A stretch of 64,000 nt of DNA from a bacterium BMS3Abin14 (GCA_002897695.1 BDTG01000010.1:1-64000); one strand, 5' to 3'; shown: positions 16,737-25,587, counted from the first letter of the stretch. Notes: generated by a model from the letters alone, not told the origin. Numbers and translations: made by a program.

Positions 16737-16753
16737 GTCATGGTGAACATGAC
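16737..16753. promoter_or_regulatory. Perfect palindrome, candidate operator of the hemerythrin operon
   Basis: GTCATGGTGAACATGAC: six-base arms GTCATG/CATGAC around a five-base centre. It lies 42 bases upstream of the first gene of the DUF1858-like/Fe-S/hemerythrin operon, a position suited to a dimeric regulator. It matches neither the FNR (TTGAT-N4-ATCAA) nor the HcpR-like consensus exactly, so the regulator is not assigned. Confidence 0.5.
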
Positions 16754-16853
16754 CCAGGTCAAAAATTTGTGGAAAAACTCGGGTTTTTCGGGATGACTGA
16801 TGGCAACGTGTCGGAGAAACTCGACCCGCCGAAAAAAGAGATGAAAAAATGGG

Positions 16854-18032
16854 TTACACGTCCGCGAATGCCCTTGCCAGTCGGTCCAGGGCCTCGTTGA
16901 GCATGGATCGGGGACAGGCAAAATTCAGGCGCATGTGGTTCTCGCCCCCGAGCCCGAAGGTGGGGCCGTGGTTCAGGGCCAGGCGGGCGTCCTGCTGTAC
17001 CCTGCGGACGATCTCGTCCATGGGCAGGCCGGTGCCCGAAAAATCCAGCCAGGACAGGTAAGTGCCCTCAAGGGGCATGGAGGTTACCCCCGGCATACGT
17101 TCTTCCACAACCTCCTTCACCCGGTCCCGATTTCCCCGAAGGTAGATCAGCAGTTCATCTAGCCATGGCTCACCGTGGGTGTAGGCTGCTGTGGCTGCCA
17201 GGAGGCCGAATTTGTTGGGGCCGTGAACCCCGCATCGCGCCATCTGCCGATAAAACCTCCGCCGCAGGCTGTCGTTGGGGATAATCACATGGCCGGTCGA
17301 GGTTCCCGCCAGGTTGAAAGTTTTGGAGGCTGAGGTGCAGGTGATGACGTGTTGGGCCACATCCGGGCCCAGGGAAGCCAGTACTGTGTGGGTGTGTCCC
17401 TCGTAAACCAGATCGTTGTGGATCTCGTCGGAAACGATAAGAATGTCCCTGGAGAGACAGAATTCCAACAGGTTTTCCAGCTCATCCGGTTTCCAAACCC
17501 TGCCGCCCGGATTGTGTGGGCTGCACAGGATGAGCATTCGAGTCCTGCGGTCAACCTGCGCCTCCAGGGCATCGAGATCCATTTCATAACGGCCGTGGAT
17601 CTTGACCAGGGGGTTGTCAAGTATCTCGCAGCCGTTGCCGGTCACTATTTTAAAAAAGGGATAGTAGACCGGTGTCTGAAGAACCACCTTGTCCCCCGGT
17701 CGGCAGAATGTCTGCACCAGCAGGCTTACCGCCATAACGACGCCGTGGCTGGTCAGAATCCATTCGGGGTTGACGTTCCAGCCGTGCCTTCGGGCCATCC
17801 ATTCTACAATAGCCTCATGGTAGGCGCCGAAGTCTCCGGGGTAGCCGTGGATGCCGTGTTCGGCGGAGAGCCTTATGGCATCATTCACCTCGGGCGGCGG
17901 GAGAAACTCCATGTCCGCCACCCACATGGCGATGCCGTCCCGAGGCGAGACCCCGTAGTGCTTCTCCATCCCGTCCCATTTTTCGCAGTGCGTGCCCCGC
18001 CTGTCGATGACCGTGTCGAAATCATAGTGCAT
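16854..18032 (-). CDS. MalY/PatB-type aminotransferase-fold cystathionine beta-lyase
   Basis: 392 residues, fold-type I PLP enzyme. The subfamily features are WVADMEFLPPPEV near residue 38, GVVMAVSLLVQTFCRPGD, the substrate loop CSPHNPGGRVW, SDEIHNDLVYEG and the Schiff-base Lys237 in TSASKTFNLAG. MalY and PatB cleave cystathionine or cysteine conjugates to homocysteine, ammonia and pyruvate in the cytoplasm. Length and motifs match the family fully. It stands alone, divergent from the HAD gene at 18215. Substrate cannot be told from sequence. Confidence 0.88.
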   Translation of the reverse strand: MHYDFDTVIDRRGTHCEKWDGMEKHYGVSPRDGIAMWVADMEFLPPPEVNDAIRLSAEHGIHGYPGDFGAYHEAIVEWMARRHGWNVNPEWILTSHGVVMAVSLLVQTFCRPGDKVVLQTPVYYPFFKIVTGNGCEILDNPLVKIHGRYEMDLDALEAQVDRRTRMLILCSPHNPGGRVWKPDELENLLEFCLSRDILIVSDEIHNDLVYEGHTHTVLASLGPDVAQHVITCTSASKTFNLAGTSTGHVIIPNDSLRRRFYRQMARCGVHGPNKFGLLAATAAYTHGEPWLDELLIYLRGNRDRVKEVVEERMPGVTSMPLEGTYLSWLDFSGTGLPMDEIVRRVQQDARLALNHGPTFGLGGENHMRLNFACPRSMLNEALDRLARAFADV

Positions 18033-18214
18033 AGAGGCCTTCTACTTGACGACCGGCCAAAACGCAATACCTCTTCTTATGTTCAAATGGAAACTGATAT
18101 GATCTTCCGCCAGGTAAATGACCGTCCCGCCCCGGGATGGCTATCTGTTATAATAAACTGGAACAGGCAACAGCAGCGGACAGTCTTTCAACCGGTATTT
18201 ATCAGGGGGACGCC

Positions 18215-18682
18215 ATGATAAAAATCAGGATTCCGGGATGGAAAGAAATTTCCCTTTTTCACCTGGTTCTCGACATGAACGGGACCCTGACCCTGGACGG
18301 CAGATTGATCGAGGGTGTAGAAGGGAACCTGCTGAGTCTTTCCTCCAATATCTCCATCCATATTCTAACCGCCGACACTTTCGGAACCGCCCATGAGGTT
18401 TTTCGGGATCTCCCCGTGTCCCTGGACCTCATTCCCGGTAAGGACCAGATCCGGGCCAAGGAGGCGTTTCTCCAAGGTCTGGAGGGGGACGCCGCTGCCA
18501 TGGGTAATGGAAGGAACGATGCGGGAATGCTTGGGTCGGCGGCCGTGGGCATCGCCATACTCGGCCCGGAAGGGGCCGCGTCGCAGACGGTCCAGGCGTC
18601 CGACGTGGTGGTCAGGGGCGTTAACGACGGGCTTGGCCTGTTGCTGAACCCGGGGAGGCTGGTCGCCACACTGCGGCGCTAG
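18215..18682 (+). CDS. HAD-family protein related to soluble P-type-ATPase domains
   Basis: 155 residues. Motif I is LVLDMNGTLTLDG: Asp followed two places later by Asn instead of the usual acid Asp, as in the soluble P-type-ATPase-like HAD subgroup. Motif II may be HILTADT, and the C-terminal motif is MGNGRNDAGML (GxGxND). The chain lacks a cap domain, consistent with an action on a macromolecular or small unknown substrate. ATG 18215 has an AGGGGG ribosome site; the frame is open further upstream. Function unknown. Confidence 0.76.
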   Translation: MIKIRIPGWKEISLFHLVLDMNGTLTLDGRLIEGVEGNLLSLSSNISIHILTADTFGTAHEVFRDLPVSLDLIPGKDQIRAKEAFLQGLEGDAAAMGNGRNDAGMLGSAAVGIAILGPEGAASQTVQASDVVVRGVNDGLGLLLNPGRLVATLRR

Positions 18683-18758
18683 AGCTTTTGACCCTGTTCC
18701 CGGGGCCTTTCCCCCGTTTATCAAAGCTCCAGAAAGGGATGGTCCGTGTACTATTTTT

Positions 18759-19173
18759 TCAGCCTGTTACCCCAGGTCTTTTCGGTATCCCGATGTATCT
18801 TGGAGCATTCGATCTATATCGGCGGTACTCTTCTCCATACAGATGTTCGAGGTAAGGCTCCGCTAACCGGATGGTATACAGATGAAGAACGACCATGAAC
18901 ACTGTCGTAAGAGCCAGGGCAAATCCCGACCACAAAGACGGGCACACCTGCTGTCAGGGCAACAGCTCTGTTGACCGGTATCAGCCAGATGCCTGTCAAT
19001 GCTGCCAAAAACACCGGAATATGATGAAACGCCCACATGGCGTACCAGAAATTCAGAAGTTTGTTCGTAAAGATTCCTTTTTTATCGTAGGTCTTTTTAA
19101 TCTCTGAAAAGACATATATTCCCAATACTATCCATATCCCTATGGAAACACCCATGCCTACGTACAACCACAT
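18759..19173 (-). pseudogene. Frameshifted isoprenylcysteine-methyltransferase-like (ICMT/PEMT) membrane protein
   Basis: Reading from ATG 19173 (ribosome site GAAGGAAG) gives a membrane protein start, MWLYVGMGVSIGIWIVLGIYV, with about three helices. Near 18930 the frame must shift by one base to continue into a fragment ending RLAEPYLEHLYGEEYRRYRS and APRYIGIPKR. That C-terminal segment is the conserved SAM-binding region of ICMT/PEMT-type membrane methyltransferases (EPYLxxxYGxxYxxYxxxxPRxIP). A sequencing error cannot be excluded; as written the gene is broken. Confidence 0.65.
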
Positions 19174-19204
19174 TGTTATCTTCCTTCTTCTGGTTTGGAT
19201 CACC

Positions 19205-19316
19205 CTGGAAATGGGTACCTGGAACCCAACGTCCAAAGTTGACGTTCAACCCCGTTTCATCACCCGTTCGCGGTGAGCCGCTTCTTAACCCGATAAGGTA
19301 CGCATTACCCGGAGGA
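19205..19316. repeat. Repeat motifs between the methyltransferase relic and the HD-GYP gene
   Basis: Holds CTGGAAATGGGTACCTGGA (19205-19223), which recurs in direct orientation as CTGGAAATGAGTACCTGGA at 20709-20727 on the other side of the HD-GYP gene. It also holds a copy of the 20-base family motif (19297-19316, GGTACGCATTACCCGGAGGA). These bracket the AT-rich HD-GYP gene. Confidence 0.6.
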
Positions 19317-19354
19317 CCTCATGCTTTCAATTGTCAATGATCAGATTCATGCAC

Positions 19355-20623
19355 TCATTTTTGCGACGAGCCAAAAGAAAATTGCTTTTCGTAGAAATTT
19401 CTTGCAGCAGTCTGTTTTTCAGCTACGTAGGAATAAATTTCTTCATAATTATCGAAAAGCAGATTGACGATTCTGGTATCCAGAAGGCGATTATCAGAAA
19501 GCTGTTTAAGAATTTGAACTACACCGTCTTTGGACATACCTTTTCTATATGGTCGATCTTCAGTCAGTGCGGTAAATATATCTGCAACCATCATAATTCG
19601 CGCCCCTGTGCTCAGGTCGGTTGCCGTACAGTGAAAAGGATATCCTGACCCATCAGGTCTTTCATGGTGATAAGCGGCCCATTCGGCAATCTGCTTAAGA
19701 CCTCCGATAGTATTAATTATAGAATAGGTATAGTAGGTATGTGATTTCATGACTGCCATCTCTTCTTTTGTAAGCTTCCCGGGTTTATCCAGAATACTGT
19801 TAGGAATCGCCAGTTTACCTATATCATGCAAATTACCTGCAACCTCCATAAGCTCTATTTCTGTTGCCGTCAGGCCAAAAACTTTTGATAGCATAGAGGC
19901 AGACGCGGCAACACCTGAAGAATGTGTTGAAGTAAAACGAGAACGGAAATCAATGATATTCCGAAAAAGTTCCGATATTAAGGATATATCCGAAAAGTCT
20001 ATTTCTGTTTTTCTGAAAGGCCCTTCGTTAAGGAGAAAAGAATATAACCTGGGCGAAACCAGGTCCAACCAGAATTCTTCGCGATTAGAGATCGCCAGGA
20101 AGAGATCTATAGCCCGAGAATGAAAAAGAGAACCAGATAAAGATTCTATTTCCAGAATAATATTTTCATGCTGATGAAGAATATAGTGATCTCGTTTTAT
20201 TTCACGCTCAAGGTAGTCGGCAAGACATAATAATTGCGAATCAAAAACAAGAGGAGTTTCAATTGATTCTTTCCAATTTTGCCATTCGTTGTGATGACAT
20301 CTAATTATTTTTGACGACTCCTTTAACCACGGTATGTTACTGAACAAAATTTCACCGCGTATGCAATGATCTTCGGTATTTTCGACTTCAGAGTTTCTAA
20401 GAGAGATTTTTTCCTCCAATGAAAGAGCGCCGATATCATGAAGCAATGCAGCTATGAAGATGTTTTCCAATCTTTCATTTGTGAGACCTGCCGCTTTCCC
20501 CATTTCCCACACAACAAATGCTGTCCTTTGTTGATGTTGAATCAATGAAGGATCGGCCAAATCCATGGCATCGGAGAGTGAAAGAATAAGATTGCCTAAA
20601 TTGACTGTAATTTGACGCTGCAT
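19355..20623 (-). CDS. Double-HD protein with C-terminal HD-GYP-type domain (candidate c-di-GMP phosphodiesterase)
   Basis: 422 residues. An N-terminal HD domain has AALLHDIGALSLEEK near residue 60 and a later HHNEW. The C-terminal domain (about 240-400) has GNLHDIGKLAIPNSIL, the MKSHTYYTY helix, YHHERPDGSGYPF and ADIFTALTEDRPYR, all hallmark HD-GYP segments. HD-GYP enzymes hydrolyse cyclic di-GMP. No receiver or membrane segment is present, so it is probably cytoplasmic. Base composition is clearly more AT-rich than neighbouring genes, with many AAA/AAT/ATT codons, and short repeats lie on both sides, suggesting acquisition. No operon partners. Confidence 0.83.
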   Translation of the reverse strand: MQRQITVNLGNLILSLSDAMDLADPSLIQHQQRTAFVVWEMGKAAGLTNERLENIFIAALLHDIGALSLEEKISLRNSEVENTEDHCIRGEILFSNIPWLKESSKIIRCHHNEWQNWKESIETPLVFDSQLLCLADYLEREIKRDHYILHQHENIILEIESLSGSLFHSRAIDLFLAISNREEFWLDLVSPRLYSFLLNEGPFRKTEIDFSDISLISELFRNIIDFRSRFTSTHSSGVAASASMLSKVFGLTATEIELMEVAGNLHDIGKLAIPNSILDKPGKLTKEEMAVMKSHTYYTYSIINTIGGLKQIAEWAAYHHERPDGSGYPFHCTATDLSTGARIMMVADIFTALTEDRPYRKGMSKDGVVQILKQLSDNRLLDTRIVNLLFDNYEEIYSYVAEKQTAARNFYEKQFSFGSSQK

Positions 20624-21232
20624 ATCGTTTCCCCCAAATTATTTCAGCTGACCAGCTACGACTTCGTAAAAAAGATATTCTTCTAACTATTTTAAAATAT
20701 GGTTCATTCTGGAAATGAGTACCTGGATGAGGACCATATCCCGCCATCTGTCATCGCGAATTACATCTGTTTTTTTGTCATCGCGAGCCGTAACCTATGC
20801 GAAGCGATCCCGTGGCGGCCGGAGGGCGCTGTGACGACCTTTTCAGCTCCGCATGAGATTGCCGCGTCACTCTCGTTTGCCTCGATGCTCCTTCCCCCTT
20901 TGCTAAAGCTTCGGTGGACAGGCGCAATGACAGCAAAATAATAAAAGGTACACATTAACCGGATGAGCCAGTATTTATTACTTTAAAACCCTTCTTTAGG
21001 TTTATTCTACTACCTTGAAGAATAGCAGATGGCACACTGCATGGCAATCTGATCACCATTATTCTGGGTATTCGACCTGGACCGTGGATGGGCTTTCAAA
21101 GGGTCCGAACTGTTTGAAAAGAAGGGCGCAAATAGAAGGCAAATAGAACTTGGCCCCATTGGATTGAAGCGTAAAATTAAAGCGCCGGAGCGTTTTAAGG
21201 ATTTTCAATCGTCTAAAGGCGGGATTTTTTCC
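20624..21232. repeat. Gene-free interval with a long dispersed repeat copy
   Basis: No gene supported. 20709-20727 repeats the 19205 motif. 20853-20968 is a roughly 115-base repeat whose inverted copy is at 26377-26480; shared parts include TGAGATTGCCGCG, AAAGCTTCGG and GCGCAATGACAGCAAAATAA, ending in the GGTACxCATTAACCGGATGA motif. The rest shows no clear feature apart from a possible leader for the gene at 21233. Confidence 0.65.
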
Positions 21233-22285
21233 ATGAGAAGATGCATTTCCATAATGATCTCTTTTCTTATTATCATTATTGGGGGGGCCTTATCTCCCGG
21301 CATCGAGTCAGCGCAGGGGATAAGCCCTACCATGGACTGCCAAGGGACATTGAATAGTTGGGCATTAGACCCCGCATATAGAGAATACGCCAAAAAATGC
21401 CGCTGCGGTCCGGACAATACCGTAGCGCCGGTGTGCGATGGAAGTACGTCCGCCTCCAGCGGGCCGGCCGCGCCATACTTCGGAGCCAACCCCAACGATC
21501 CTTCTTTCACCCTGATGCAGAACTTCGCTCAAGGCTTCTTCTCCAACCTTTTTTCGTCCCCCCCATCCCCCGCTCCAGGGGGTGGCAACAAAATGTCGGC
21601 GGCGATGTATAAACCCAGTCCCCAATACACGGAGGCCTTGCGGAAGCTTCAGAGTATGCGGCTCCCACCGGAAAAGGCGAAATTCATCATGGTGGAGGCG
21701 CTTAGGAGCCAACGGCAGGCTGTTGGTCCCTACCTGCCGGGTGATGTGTCACGGCAGGCTGCCCTGAGCCGCTGTCTTTCCCTTGAAGCGGCGGAAAGGG
21801 CGTCTGGCGGGAGTATGGAGGAGGCTTCATGGCTCCTGAGACAGGGTGCGTTTGCGCTTTCCGGCGACCTGGTGGAGGCCGCCCCCGGCTCCTGTCCACC
21901 TGTGAACGAGCCCCTTTTAAACGCGGGCGACGGCGGGAACCATGTGTCGCCGCCTGCAGAACAATTCAAGGCCGCTGTTCAGCTCCTTGACCGGAAGAGG
22001 GAGACCTGGGAGAAGGCGAAAAAATCCGTCGGCGAGGCGAAGAAAAATCTTGCCGAATGGGAAAAAACCAGGGTTCGTATTTCATCCGAGGTCGACACCG
22101 CCGCGACCGATGAGAAAAAAGAGGAGAAGAAGGCCTCCCTGGAGGAAGTGATGAAAGCTCTCGCCGAGGCAAAGGAAGAGCTCGCGAATGCGAACAACCT
22201 GGAGGAGAACAGCAGGAAAGATTTCATGGAAGCGGACAGGCGGGCTCGAGGCGACGGCAGCGCCATGCTGCGGGAGCAGCGGTGA
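21233..22285 (+). CDS. Secreted protein with C-terminal coiled coil, unknown function
   Basis: 350 residues from ATG 21233; an upstream in-frame ATG at 21164 would only add a non-homologous extension before the signal peptide. Residues 1-28 are a signal peptide (MRRCISIMISFLIIIIGGAL, cleavage near IESAQG). A cysteine-containing stretch follows (MDCQGTLNS, KKCRCGPDN, PVCDG), then a Pro/Gly-rich linker, a helical middle and a long charged coiled coil at about 245-345 (RETWEKAKKSVGEAKKNLAEW and KEEKKASLEEVMKALAEAKEE). No family recognised. It leads a four-gene run of exported proteins and overlaps the TPR gene by four bases. Confidence 0.68.
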   Translation: MRRCISIMISFLIIIIGGALSPGIESAQGISPTMDCQGTLNSWALDPAYREYAKKCRCGPDNTVAPVCDGSTSASSGPAAPYFGANPNDPSFTLMQNFAQGFFSNLFSSPPSPAPGGGNKMSAAMYKPSPQYTEALRKLQSMRLPPEKAKFIMVEALRSQRQAVGPYLPGDVSRQAALSRCLSLEAAERASGGSMEEASWLLRQGAFALSGDLVEAAPGSCPPVNEPLLNAGDGGNHVSPPAEQFKAAVQLLDRKRETWEKAKKSVGEAKKNLAEWEKTRVRISSEVDTAATDEKKEEKKASLEEVMKALAEAKEELANANNLEENSRKDFMEADRRARGDGSAMLREQR

Positions 22286-23295
22286 GAACCCCGAAGAGTC
22301 CGGCTCTTTTCATCCTGGCCGCGTCATTGTCCGTCATCATCCTCCAGACATCCGTTGCCTCAGGCGCAAACAACGGCAGGGCCGCCCCTTTCCTCGGCCT
22401 GTACCGTCCCGCCGGGAAACCCGGAATTCAGGTTGCCGCGTTCAAGTCTTTCGGATCCACTCGGATTCCATATGCCGGCGCAACGGTGTTCGTCGCGTTT
22501 CCTGACGGCGGGGCCTGGTTCGGAAAAGCGGACCTGCTCGGCCGCTGCGAGATCCCGGCGCGGGTGATTCTACCCCACATTGAAACGAAAAGCGGCCCGG
22601 CAACCTTGCGGGTTGCCCTGTCGCTTAACGGGACCGTGGATGAGAAGAGGATTACCGTCTCAAAAAGCGAGCTTGTTCAATATACTGATAGCGCGGCCGA
22701 CGGTAAGGTCGAAGAGGGGAACGCCCTGGCGCGGAAGGGTGGGCTTCGTGAGGCGATCTCCCTTTACAGGGAGGCGCTTGTTTTAGATCCTCTTTCCCCG
22801 CGGGCGGCCTACAACATCGGCCTTGCCTATGAGAAGCTGGGAATGATGCGCATGGCTGTCGCCGCCTACGCGGACTACCTGCTTCAATGCCGGGCAAAGG
22901 CGCAGGACCGGGAGGACGTAAAGAAGAGGGTGATAACCCTTTCCCGGGGCTTGACCCCCCCGCCTCCGGTACCCGCGCGCCTCTTCGGCATGCTCGACAA
23001 GGCGTCCGCGCTCGCCGTCGGGGGAGATTATTTCGGAGCTCTCCGGCTCTACGAGATAGCCCAATCCGCCGCTCCATGGTGGGCGGAACCCTACTACGGC
23101 GCGGGGATCGTATACTACCACATGGCGATCCAGAACTCTTTTTCCTATGCGGACAATGCCGTTCGCTGCCTGAAAAAATTCCTGGCCGCCGTCCCCACGG
23201 GGGACGCGAGGGTTGGCGCCGTACGAAAGAGGATCAAGGATGTATTGTCCATAAAGGAGGGGCTTGATGGGCCGAAAACAGTATCTTCTTACTAG
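22282..23295 (+). CDS. Exported TPR-repeat protein
   Basis: 337 residues, GTG start in the GGTGA overlap with the upstream gene. Residues 1-28 are a signal peptide. Residues about 35-130 form a beta-rich domain (GIQVAAFKSFGSTRIPYAGATVFVAFPDGG). Residues about 140-205 hold TPR motifs: EEGNALARKGGLREAISLYREALVLDPLSPRAAYNIGLAYEKLGM-type spacing, and a second pair at about 235-300 (GGDYFGALRLYEIAQSAAPWWAEPYYGAGIVYYHM). TPRs mediate protein contacts, so it may scaffold the neighbouring PDZ and FecR proteins in the periplasm. Overlap of 29 bases with the next gene indicates co-translation. Specific role unknown. Confidence 0.75.
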   Translation: MRTPKSPALFILAASLSVIILQTSVASGANNGRAAPFLGLYRPAGKPGIQVAAFKSFGSTRIPYAGATVFVAFPDGGAWFGKADLLGRCEIPARVILPHIETKSGPATLRVALSLNGTVDEKRITVSKSELVQYTDSAADGKVEEGNALARKGGLREAISLYREALVLDPLSPRAAYNIGLAYEKLGMMRMAVAAYADYLLQCRAKAQDREDVKKRVITLSRGLTPPPPVPARLFGMLDKASALAVGGDYFGALRLYEIAQSAAPWWAEPYYGAGIVYYHMAIQNSFSYADNAVRCLKKFLAAVPTGDARVGAVRKRIKDVLSIKEGLDGPKTVSSY

Positions 23296-24218
23296 CCTTC
23301 GGGTGAGGACACCGGTTCTTTACGCCGTGGCTCTGGCCATGGCGCTGTTTCTGACCGCATGTGCCGGCGGCCAGATCAGAAAAAAGGAGGCGGGTAACCG
23401 TATCGGCGTGAATATGGCTACCCTCGCTTCCCTGCTGGCGCAGGATCTCGGCCTGTCCAAAGGCCTGAAAGGTGTGGTTATTATGGCGGTGTCTCAGGGT
23501 TCGCCCGCGGCTACGGCGGGGATTCGGTCCGGGGATGTTGTCCTGGGGATAAAAATGCCCGACGGAAATCTGCAGGAAACGCCCGATACCGCTGCCCTTT
23601 TAGGACTGCTCAAGAAGATGTCCGTAGACCAGCCGGTAGTGCTCTCCATCCTGCGGGCCGGGGAAACGATGGATATTTCCAGCACGCAGAGCGTTGCACA
23701 ATTTTCCGGGTACGTTCAGCCCCCGGCCCGGCCCGGGCCGAGGACCATCAAGATGGCGCCGGACGGATCAGGGGACTGCCGCACACTTGACGGCGCCATG
23801 CTCCTCGCCCGTCCGGGCGACACGGTCCTGCTTGCTTCCGGTCTCGGTGGGGTGAACGATCCCGTCCATATTTTCCTGGACAACCTTACCCTTCGTTCAG
23901 AAGACCGGACAAACCGGAAATGGAGACTTTGCGGATTATCTTACCGGGTCGAACTGGAACTTTTCAAAGGGGGCCAGGAAAAAGGTTGAGTCGTCTCCCC
24001 TTATTACACTTTACGCATGGAATCACATTTACTTTGCTCCAAATCCCGTGCCCCTCTCGCGGACCAACCTTTCCCAGGATCCGTTCTTCAACGAACCGAT
24101 GCTTGATGATTACCGGCTGGCCACGGACTCTCCCCTCGTGGGAAGGGGTCGAGGAGGGACTTATATCGGAGCTTTTCCTCCGGCAGAGCAGAATGCGGGG
24201 ACCGGGGAGTTCAAGTAA
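23267..24218 (+). pseudogene. PDZ-domain lipoprotein whose beta-helix C-terminus is truncated by frameshift/deletion
   Basis: ATG 23267 with AAAGGAGG upstream starts a 240-residue frame ending at 23989. A lipoprotein signal ends in LTACAGG. Residues about 45-145 are a PDZ-like domain (GVVIMAVSQGSPAATAGIRSGDVVLGI). From about 160 a pectate-lyase-like beta-helix begins (IKMAPDGSGDCRTLDGAMLLARPGDTVLLASG) but breaks after LTLRSEDRTNRK. The true C-terminal end is readable one frame over from about 24003: YAWNHIYFAPNPVPLSR, then DYRLATDSPLVGRGRGGTYIGAF, ending at TAA 24216-24218, which overlaps the next ATG. Most of the helix is missing, so an internal deletion plus frame change is likely. The PDZ part may still be made. 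Confidence 0.7.
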
Positions 24219-25132
24219 TGACTGGCGGTATGCAAAGGCGGCCGAGGGGAGCGCGGCGAATTGCCGGTTCTGCAGCGCTCACCCTGGCGCTGGCGTTCTT
24301 CCTGTCGGCGCCCTCCTTTGCCGGGGCGCAGGGGGGATGGATCCACGATTATATTGCGCGGCTGGAGAGGATACGGGATGAGGCCAGACTGAAGATCAGG
24401 GACGCGGAACTGACCGTGTCAAAGACGGACCGGCTCCTCCCCCGCGCCAGGGAAGAGAATAATCCCCAGGCTGAAGTGCTGGCCGAAGAGGCCCGATCCA
24501 TTGCTCTCGCCGCTAAACTGAAGTACAGGCGTGTCCTGGACGGGGCTGAAGCAGGCATAAGTATGGCCCGTTCTTATTTGGAGAAGGCCAACGCCGACAG
24601 CGGCTATACTCGGGATACGGGAGTGTTTTTTCGTACGGGTACGGTACATGTACGGCGTGGCGATACACAGGTCTGGAACCCACCCGGAGAAGGCGCGGTG
24701 GCCCTGGCTCCCGGCGACTCCGTGCGTACCGGCTCGGACGGTCGGGCCGAGCTGCGGGTGATGGCCGACGGCTCACGGATAGATGTGGCTCCAAGCACCA
24801 CCTTGAAAGTGATCAAGAACGCTATAAGGCTTGATCTGGGAAAGGTTCTTCTCAGGATCACAAAGGGTATTAACCGAAAATTGATACGCTTCAGGGTGAA
24901 AACCCCGTCGGCGGTGTGCGCCGTACGGGGGACCGAGTTCGCCGTCTTCACGGAGCCTGACGGCAGGACGGTGGTTTCGGTTTTTGAAGGGGATGTGGAG
25001 GTAACCGGCCTGAATGGCGGAGAGCCCGTTATTCTCAAAGCGGGGCAGGAATCGGTCATTTACCCGGACCACTCCCCCCTTCCCCCCCGGAAATTCGACC
25101 CCGCAAAAGTAAGACGCGGTTTCAAAAGGTAA
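24218..25132 (+). CDS. Exported FecR-domain protein
   Basis: 304 residues with a signal peptide (about 1-36, ending FAGAQG). Residues 40-125 are a charged helical region (YIARLERIRDEARLKIRDAEL). Residues about 135-290 hold a FecR/beta-sandwich domain: GTVHVRRGDTQVWNPPGEGAVALAPGDSVRTGSDGRAELRV, then KTPSAVCAVRGTEFAVF, VVSVFEGDVEV and LKAGQESVI. The AVRGTEF and VxEGxVxV motifs are diagnostic. Here there is no partner sigma factor, so it is likely a structural or regulatory envelope protein rather than a classical iron-uptake anti-sigma. The start codon overlaps the stop of the restored upstream reading frame (TAATG). Confidence 0.82.
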   Translation: MTGGMQRRPRGARRIAGSAALTLALAFFLSAPSFAGAQGGWIHDYIARLERIRDEARLKIRDAELTVSKTDRLLPRAREENNPQAEVLAEEARSIALAAKLKYRRVLDGAEAGISMARSYLEKANADSGYTRDTGVFFRTGTVHVRRGDTQVWNPPGEGAVALAPGDSVRTGSDGRAELRVMADGSRIDVAPSTTLKVIKNAIRLDLGKVLLRITKGINRKLIRFRVKTPSAVCAVRGTEFAVFTEPDGRTVVSVFEGDVEVTGLNGGEPVILKAGQESVIYPDHSPLPPRKFDPAKVRRGFKR

Positions 25133-25202
25133 AAATATCCATTATGGCTATTGCGCAACCCCGGATCCTGTTTCACTGTCCAATGCCTGCCATGTCGTCC
25201 TG

Positions 25203-25556
25203 TCAGGCGGCTGCGATTTTCGGGTTTGCCCCATATTGATTATCACCCGGCCTGCTGTCCTGTGCCGTAAATACTACAAGCACAATGACACCGATCAGGG
25301 GAATTAGAGAGATGAGAAGCCACCAACCGCTCCGGTCCGTATCATGCAGCCTTCTGACGGACACCCCGGTACCGGGGATCAGGACAGCCAGGCTGTAAAG
25401 CATACTGAAAATGCCCAGGCTGCCGGCAATCCCCTCGACGAACCCGATCACTAATGTGATGATTGTGTTGAAGAGGAAAAACATCCAGTACTCTCTCCTG
25501 GTTGCCCTTCCGCTGAACACCGCATACTTTTTCAGCACTTCCAGATACCAGTTCAT
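25203..25556 (-). CDS. DUF805 membrane protein
   Basis: 117 residues, three or four helices. All DUF805 marks are present: YAVFSGRATRREYWMFFLFN at the N-terminus, VSVRRLHDTDRSGWWLLISLIPLIG in the middle and GDNQYGANP at the end. Function of the family is unknown; it is often a single-gene unit like here. Its upstream flank carries the short palindromic repeat at 25588. Confidence 0.9.
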   Translation of the reverse strand: MNWYLEVLKKYAVFSGRATRREYWMFFLFNTIITLVIGFVEGIAGSLGIFSMLYSLAVLIPGTGVSVRRLHDTDRSGWWLLISLIPLIGVIVLVVFTAQDSRPGDNQYGANPKIAAA

Positions 25557-25587
25557 GCCTTATCCTTTTCCGCCACCCCTGCAGGTT

